DNA of 58,762 nt, from assembly GCA_910574835.1 (NCBI GenBank), contig CAJTDE010000029.1, positions 1 through 58,762 on the forward strand. Direction: 5' to 3'. Position 1 is the stretch's first letter. Every line of letters starts with the position of its first letter. This DNA comes from Clostridia bacterium. Its GTDB lineage: Bacteria; Bacillota; Clostridia; Lachnospirales; Lachnospiraceae. The notes beneath the pieces were generated by a model that was not told the DNA's origin, ran no database searches, and was given only the letters and a program-made list of their open reading frames with translations. This document shows positions 53,645 through 58,762 of the stretch, in pieces. Both the position numbers and the translations under genes were made by a program.

Positions 53645-55879
53645 CTAAAACCCATTCATGGGATCTAGGTCAAATTGTATGTTCAGCCGCTGCAAGCATG
53701 CATCCTGTTGGAAAAGAAGCTCTATCTCCCCTTTCACCCGAAGCAGCTTTTCCACGTCCTTGTGCTTTAAGTAAACTACCTTCCGGTAGATATCATTGAG
53801 CTTTGCCACATAAGCATCCGCCGGGCCAATTACGCCGATTTCTCTGTCGTCCACTTGTTGCAGCAGACATTCCTTCAAACGACAGGCTCCTATTTCCAGT
53901 CCATTCTTGTCTTTATAAGACAGATAGACTGCCAGCAAATGAGCCGCCGGGGGGTACTCCATCAGCCGCCGATAGGACTGCTCCTTTTCAAAAAACATCC
54001 CGTAATTCTGTGCGGCCGCGGCTTCAATACTATAGTGGTCGGGGCTGTATGTTTGAACTACTGCTGTTCCTTCTTCCTTCCCCCGCCCCGCCCGGCCTGC
54101 CGCCTGGGTGAGAAGCTGAAAGGTCCGCTCCGATGCCCGATAATCCCCTGTGTAAAGTGACAAATCTGCCGCCAGCACTCCCACCAGGGTTACACCGGGA
54201 AAATCATGGCCCTTTACAATCATCTGGGTTCCCACCAATATATCTGCTCGTCCCTCTGAAAAAGCCTCCAGAATCTTCTCGTGACCGTCCTTATTTTTTG
54301 TGGTGTCCATATCCATACGCAAAATCCGCGCCTCCGGAAATTCCTTCCCTACAATCTCCACCACCTGCTGGGTTCCCGCACGAAAAGCTCCTATATAATG
54401 AGAACCACAGGAAGGACATTCCCGCCCCGCCTGCTCCTCATAACCGCAATAATGGCAGACCATGCGTCCGCCCATATGAAGAGATAAGGACACATCACAA
54501 TGTGGACATTTTAACACATGTCCGCAAGCTCTGCAAGAAACAAAACCGGCATACCCCCTCCGATTGAGAAACAGCATCATCTGCTGTCCTCTGTCTAATC
54601 GTTCCTTCATCAATTCTCTAAGCCGGACACTTAAGATGGAACGATTTCCTTGTTTTAATTCCCGGCGCAGATCGACAATCTCTACCGTCGGAAGCGCCTG
54701 GCCATAAATCCGCCGCTCCAGCTTATATAAACAGTATACACCGCCGCAGGCTTTTTCATAAGACTCTACCGAAGGCGTTGCCGATCCCATAAATACAAAG
54801 GCTCCCGTCATCCCGGCGCGTTGAATGGCCGTCTCTCTTGCATGATAGCGCGGCACCGTTTCACTCTTATAGCTGGACTCATGCTCCTCATCAATTACAA
54901 TAATTCCCAGATTTTGAAAAGGGGTGAACAGCGCCGACCGGGGACCAATCATCACCTGCACTTCTCCCCGTCTTGCCCTTTCAAACTGATCGTACCGCTC
55001 TCCGGCGGACAATCTGGAATTGATAATTGATACCAAATCTCCAAAACGCTTATAAAACCGAAGGGCCGTCTGAAAGGTCAATGCAATCTCCGGAATCAGC
55101 ACAATCGCTTCCTTCCCCTGCTTAAGCACCTCTGCAATCAGTTCCAGGTAAACGGCTGTCTTTCCGCTTCCGGTTACACCGTGAAGCAGAGATGGACGCA
55201 TATCTTTTATATCCGTGCGCCTCATCACATCATTCACAATCCACTGCTGGGAATCCGTCAAATCAAAGGGATGGGGGACAAGCTCTGAAGGACGCACCGG
55301 GTTTCGAAACACCATAACGGTCTCTATCTCCAAAATGCCCATTTCCTCCAGCTTTTTTACCGTAGGCGCCGAAAGATGAAGCTGCTCCGACACCAAACGA
55401 TAATCAAGTTCCGGAGTGTCCATCAGCGCTGCCAGCAGACGAAGCCTTGCTGTCTGGTGCTTGCGTTCGAACAGCTCCAGATATTTCTTCGCCTCATCTG
55501 TGGAAATCTTTCTTATCAGCCGTTTTCTTGTCTTTTCCTGAACCTTTTTTCGAACCGGAAGGACTGTTTTAAGCGCCTGATTCATAGTTCCCCCATAGGT
55601 GCGGCGCATCCATTTCGCTAAAGCAATCAGCTGCCCCTCCAAAGGCATACCTTTTTCCACAATTTCCGAAAGCTCTTTTATTCTGGAAGGTTCAAATTCA
55701 CAAATATCTGTCAGCTCCACTACATAGCCTGTCAAGGTCCGTGTTCCGTTTCCAAACGGAACACGGACCTGCATTCCCTCTGTCACCCTTTCTCTTATCT
55801 CCTCCGGAATCCGGTATTGGAAAGTTTTATCCAATTTTTCCATAGATATATCTACAATCACATTGGCATACCGGGCCAC
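53645..55879 (-). CDS. priA: Primosomal replication restart helicase
   Basis: A 744-residue 3'-5' helicase for restarting stalled forks. It has the N-terminal DNA-binding domain (VARYANVIVDI...FQYRIPEEI), HGVTGSGKTAVYLELIAEVL (Walker A), VIDEEHESSYK (DEEH box), the zinc cysteines (CRACGHVLKCPHCDVSLSLH and CHYCGYEEQAGRECPSCG) and GTQMIVKGHDFPGVTLVG. I chose the GTG at 55879, which has GAGGTGG upstream and begins the conserved domain, over an ATG inside murE. Confidence 0.94.
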   Translation of the reverse strand: MARYANVIVDISMEKLDKTFQYRIPEEIRERVTEGMQVRVPFGNGTRTLTGYVVELTDICEFEPSRIKELSEIVEKGMPLEGQLIALAKWMRRTYGGTMNQALKTVLPVRKKVQEKTRKRLIRKISTDEAKKYLELFERKHQTARLRLLAALMDTPELDYRLVSEQLHLSAPTVKKLEEMGILEIETVMVFRNPVRPSELVPHPFDLTDSQQWIVNDVMRRTDIKDMRPSLLHGVTGSGKTAVYLELIAEVLKQGKEAIVLIPEIALTFQTALRFYKRFGDLVSIINSRLSAGERYDQFERARRGEVQVMIGPRSALFTPFQNLGIIVIDEEHESSYKSETVPRYHARETAIQRAGMTGAFVFMGSATPSVESYEKACGGVYCLYKLERRIYGQALPTVEIVDLRRELKQGNRSILSVRLRELMKERLDRGQQMMLFLNRRGYAGFVSCRACGHVLKCPHCDVSLSLHMGGRMVCHYCGYEEQAGRECPSCGSHYIGAFRAGTQQVVEIVGKEFPEARILRMDMDTTKNKDGHEKILEAFSEGRADILVGTQMIVKGHDFPGVTLVGVLAADLSLYTGDYRASERTFQLLTQAAGRAGRGKEEGTAVVQTYSPDHYSIEAAAAQNYGMFFEKEQSYRRLMEYPPAAHLLAVYLSYKDKNGLEIGACRLKECLLQQVDDREIGVIGPADAYVAKLNDIYRKVVYLKHKDVEKLLRVKGEIELLFQQDACLQRLNIQFDLDPMNGF

Positions 55880-55901
55880 GGTTCCACCTCTTCCTATCGC
55901 A

Positions 55902-57365
55902 TCAGGCCAGTTCTTCCAAGACCTCTTGGATGAGTACACGTTCATCCATAGGATATTTCACACCTCGTATCTCCTGATAATCCTCATGGCCTTTTCCTGC
56001 TAAAACAATCACATCTCCCGGGCAGCCATGCTCAATCACATAGCGAATGGCTTCCTTTCGATCAATGATTTCCACATAAGAACCATCGGTCTTTTCCATT
56101 CCTGTCTTAATATCATCAATAATGGCCTGCGGCTCCTCAAATCTCGGATTATCCGAGGTAATCACCGTCAAATCTGCCAAACGGCCGGATACCTCTCCCA
56201 TCTCAAACCGGCGCAGACGCGAACGATTTCCTCCGCAGCCAAAGAGACACACCAGACGCTTTGGCCGGTACTCCTTAAGAGTAGTCAAAAGACTCTCAAG
56301 ACTCATGGCATTGTGAGCATAATCAATCATCAATGTAAAGTCATCCGACACCTTCACCCGCTCTATTCTTCCCTTTGTCTTTGCCTCCTTCAGAGCTTTC
56401 AGCATATCTTCCTTTGAAATGTCAAAATGGAGGCAAATCGCAATTGCTACCAGGGAGTTATACACGCTGAACCGGCCCGGAAGATCTATCTCTACCTGGA
56501 AGTTTTCCAAACCGGACACCTGATAGGATACTCCCAAACAGCCGGGCCGTGTAATCAGCTTCATATCCAAGGCCCGCAAGTCCGCATTTTCGGAAAATCC
56601 ATAGGTCTCCAGCTGACAGGTGTGTCCATTTATCACCTTCATGCAATATTCATCATCTATGTTGACGATCCCCACTTTACATTGGCGGAACAGACGGCTC
56701 TTACATTCCAAATATTCCTCAAAGCTCTCATGCTCTCCCGGGCCTATATGATCCGGCGCCAGATTGGTGAATATCCCCAAATCAAAAAGGATACCTGCCG
56801 TGCGGTGGAGCTTAAGCCCCTGGGAGGACACCTCCATCACAACTACCTTGCAGCCTGCCTCCACCATCTGCGCAAAATCCTCTTGAATGGCGTAGGATTC
56901 CGGGGTAGTATTGCTGGCCGGAATATGGCGGTCTCCGATAATCGTCTCTATGGTTCCTATCAGCCCTGTGGAGATTCCCGCATGCTCTAAAATAGAACGT
57001 ACCATAAAGGCTGTTGTTGTCTTTCCCTTGGTTCCTGTAATTCCGATTACCTTTAATTTTTTTGCAGGGTAATCAAAATATGCTTCTGAAATCAGGGCGA
57101 GTGCATATCGGGTGTCCTTTACCAAAACTACGGTAATTCCCTCCGGAACCTCTACCGGGCGCTCCGCAACAATGACAACTGCTCCGGACTCTGCCGCCTT
57201 TGCCGCCGCCTCATGGCTGTCAAAGGCCATTCCCTTGATGCACACGAAAAGACATGCCTTGGTAACCTTTGCTGTGTTGTAAACCAGCTCGTTTACGTTA
57301 ATGTCCACGCTGCCGCTTAGGACCTCGTATTCCAAACCTTTTAGCAATTCTCTTGCTGCACGCAT
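55902..57365 (-). CDS. murE: UDP-N-acetylmuramoyl-L-alanyl-D-glutamate--2,6-diaminopimelate ligase
   Basis: Adds meso-diaminopimelate to the peptidoglycan precursor. The 487-residue protein has GITGTKGKTTTAFMVRSIL (ATP binding), SNTTPESYAIQEDFAQMV, FTNLAPDHIGPGEHESFEEY and the DNPR motif in VITSDNPRFEEPQAII that selects diaminopimelate over lysine. AGGAGG lies before the ATG. It appears to be the first gene of the long housekeeping operon. Confidence 0.95.
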   Translation of the reverse strand: MRAARELLKGLEYEVLSGSVDINVNELVYNTAKVTKACLFVCIKGMAFDSHEAAAKAAESGAVVIVAERPVEVPEGITVVLVKDTRYALALISEAYFDYPAKKLKVIGITGTKGKTTTAFMVRSILEHAGISTGLIGTIETIIGDRHIPASNTTPESYAIQEDFAQMVEAGCKVVVMEVSSQGLKLHRTAGILFDLGIFTNLAPDHIGPGEHESFEEYLECKSRLFRQCKVGIVNIDDEYCMKVINGHTCQLETYGFSENADLRALDMKLITRPGCLGVSYQVSGLENFQVEIDLPGRFSVYNSLVAIAICLHFDISKEDMLKALKEAKTKGRIERVKVSDDFTLMIDYAHNAMSLESLLTTLKEYRPKRLVCLFGCGGNRSRLRRFEMGEVSGRLADLTVITSDNPRFEEPQAIIDDIKTGMEKTDGSYVEIIDRKEAIRYVIEHGCPGDVIVLAGKGHEDYQEIRGVKYPMDERVLIQEVLEELA

Positions 57366-57385
57366 ACTGTTCCTCCTATTTCAAA

Positions 57386-57425
57386 TCGCTGCGCGATGGC
57401 ACTAAAGGGTAAAGTCGCTTCGGCA
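57386..57425 (-). repeat. Interspersed hairpin repeat upstream of murE
   Basis: Second copy of the repeat at 53600-53639. Its hairpin reads ATCGC-GCA-GCGAT: the outer pair changed from G-C to A-T on both sides, which keeps the stem. It lies 21 bases before the murE start. The remaining gap to 57574 holds no gene or clear terminator. Confidence 0.75.
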
Positions 57426-57574
57426 CACCTGTAATGAGAGAAACTTTTATTCGAAAGGGCACTCATGAAAGCTCCTCTCGTGCGCCTCCTCGACTTTACC
57501 GGCCGGCAGAAATTATTTTTCAAAATAACTTGACATTTGTTAGACGGACTATTATTCCAGTTCCGTAATATTCC

Positions 57575-58453
57575 TTACTCTCCTATCAGCAATTCGTAGG
57601 ATGTATGGAAGCTTTTGCCTGCCTCCAGGCTCTGCACGTCAAATTTATCTTTCAGCTCGCCTGTGAAACCACTGTTATCACACCTCCCAATCCACGGTTC
57701 CAGACAAATGAAAGGCGCCTGCTTTCCTACCGGAGACCAGATTCCCACACTCAATGCCTCCGAACAGCGCAACGTTACAAGACGTGTTCCGTTTGCTTTT
57801 TCCAGGCTCACTTGCTTAACCTGTTCCTGATCAAAAATGAGCGCATCCCTGTCAAACGTATCCGCTTTTACCTGATACACTCCGTCCTCCAAGACAATTG
57901 CTTCAGGATGCTCTATGTCCACGCCCTCTGTTTTGGGATCAATGGCTACTCTCTTTAAAGATGTCTGTCCCTCAAACACCAAACGGCTTCCCACATTCTC
58001 CTCCACGCAGAAACCCGGATGGCCGCCTATGGAAAAGTACAGTGTTTTTGTTCCCGGATTCAGAACCTTCCATTCTACTGTTACACATTTTCCTTCTAAT
58101 TTATGCACAATCTCCAGTTCAAAATCAAAGGGATAAATTTTTTTGCTGGTTTCATCGGATACCAGACGGTGGCAGATCTCGGTCTCATCCTGCTTTACAA
58201 ATAAAAATTCGCGATCTCTTGCAAAGCCATGCTGCCCCATAGGGTACTTTTGTCCGTCATAAGTATAAAAGCCTCCCGTCACCTTTCCTACAAAGGGAAA
58301 AAGTACAGGCGCATGGCGGTTCCAAAACGCCGGATCTGCTGTCCAGATGACCTCCCGCTCCGCTTTTTTATCATAAATGCTGCAAAGCTCCGCGCCCCAG
58401 TCATTGACACTTACCTTTAACCATTCATTTTCCAATGTATGCATTTCGGACAT
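57575..58453 (-). CDS. Aldose 1-epimerase family protein
   Basis: A 292-residue beta-sandwich protein of the galactose mutarotase/YeaD superfamily: NEWLKVSVNDWGAELCSIYD at the start, WNRHAPVLFPFVGKVTGGFY, FSIGGHPGFCVEE (catalytic His region) and FICLEPWIGRCDN (catalytic Glu). It probably interconverts sugar anomers; the exact substrate is unknown. It has its own promoter. Confidence 0.88.
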   Translation of the reverse strand: MSEMHTLENEWLKVSVNDWGAELCSIYDKKAEREVIWTADPAFWNRHAPVLFPFVGKVTGGFYTYDGQKYPMGQHGFARDREFLFVKQDETEICHRLVSDETSKKIYPFDFELEIVHKLEGKCVTVEWKVLNPGTKTLYFSIGGHPGFCVEENVGSRLVFEGQTSLKRVAIDPKTEGVDIEHPEAIVLEDGVYQVKADTFDRDALIFDQEQVKQVSLEKANGTRLVTLRCSEALSVGIWSPVGKQAPFICLEPWIGRCDNSGFTGELKDKFDVQSLEAGKSFHTSYELLIGE

Positions 58454-58490
58454 TCTTCATCTTCCTCCCTGTCATTTTTCACTATTGTTC

Positions 58491-58520
58491 AGTATATCAC
58501 ACCCTGCTTATTTTTTCCAA
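58491..58520 (-). promoter_or_regulatory. Promoter of the aldose epimerase-like gene
   Basis: Minus strand TTGGAA (58520-58515), 18-base spacer ending in TGA, TATACT (58496-58491), about 38 bases before the start codon. Confidence 0.7.
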
Positions 58521-58652
58521 TCCTTCCACGGGATTTTCGTTTCTCTTAAACACTTTTTAATTTTTGTGCATTATTTTTACCATTCTTTTAGAAAATGGAC
58601 ATACTTTGAACACATTTGGATATTATAATCCCGTTTTTGACACTAAAAAGGC

Positions 58653-58699
58653 AAAAAAGTCCCAAAAGGCCAGCAAATATGCGGCTTACGGGACTTTTT
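58653..58699. terminator. Bidirectional intrinsic terminator near the window end
   Basis: AAAAAAGTCCC at 58653-58663 pairs with GGGACTTTTT at 58690-58699. T runs lie on both strands. Apart from this and the promoter, 58454-58762 holds no recognisable gene. Confidence 0.85.
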
Positions 58700-58762
58700 G
58701 AAATTTTTTACTTACACGTTACATGTCCTGTTTTTTTGTCTGAGCCCAAATTTTTCTCATTT

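Noticed and set aside
57525-57555. TTGACA on the plus strand with TATTAT nearby
   Set aside because: The spacer is only 14 bases and it would transcribe antisense into the epimerase-like gene; it is probably chance.
1-58762. CRISPR arrays, tRNA and rRNA genes
   Set aside because: I saw no regularly spaced repeats, cloverleaf-like tRNA ends or rRNA core sequences. A tRNA or CRISPR finder was not run.

Overview
The window looks like chromosome from an anaerobic Firmicute of the Lachnospiraceae (Clostridium cluster XIVa) type. The evidence is the core gene order murE-priA-def-fmt-rsmB-rlmN-prpC-prkC-rsgA-rpe-thiN, a MurE with the meso-diaminopimelate motif DNPR, a single-chain PurL, a DUF1540 protein, NusG-like LoaP regulators and many AGGAGG ribosome sites. 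No species name can be read from the sequence.

Region 1 (about 1-26.4 kb, almost all on the minus strand) is a capsule or exopolysaccharide operon. In transcription order it begins with a phosphoglycosyl transferase fused to a sugar epimerase/reductase. Next come glycosyltransferases, a LicD phosphotransferase and a phosphonate block: a three-domain PEP mutase, phosphonopyruvate decarboxylase and a phosphonoacetaldehyde reductase, together predicting 2-hydroxyethylphosphonate. Then follow a Wzy-like polymerase, a sialyltransferase-like enzyme, a Wzx flippase and a complete pseudaminic acid pathway (PseB, C, H, G, I, F) with extra aminotransferase, reductase, WbqC-like and NeuD-like genes. At the far end sit two membrane O-acyltransferases. 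One is frameshifted at a poly-G tract of 8; the other is cut off by the end of an IS66-type element at the window edge. The assembly and phosphonate genes are much richer in A+T than most of the pseudaminic acid block, which suggests a mosaic origin.

Region 2 (26.4-28.4 kb) is the control region. Two NusG/LoaP-family antiterminators lie upstream of the operon. A terminator-like hairpin sits between the downstream one and the first biosynthetic gene. Upstream of both is a 244-bp segment bounded by inverted 24-bp repeats. It holds a strong extended -10 promoter that, in this assembly, points away from the operon. It reads as an invertible promoter in the OFF state. Each repeat has the form of a tyrosine-recombinase site. 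The polysaccharide would thus be switched at three levels: promoter inversion, antitermination and poly-G slippage in modification genes.

Region 3 (28.4-43.4 kb) holds a DUF1540 protein, four large membrane proteins that look like GT-C glycosyltransferases or their relatives (two paralogous pairs around purL), purL itself, a nuclease-helicase of the DinG/XPD type and an HPr-like protein without the phosphorylated histidine.

Region 4 (43.6-58.5 kb) is a housekeeping operon for translation, ribosome assembly, cell-wall synthesis and Ser/Thr phosphorylation signalling, followed by an aldose-epimerase-like gene. Related hairpin repeats with a compensatory base change lie just upstream of def and murE.
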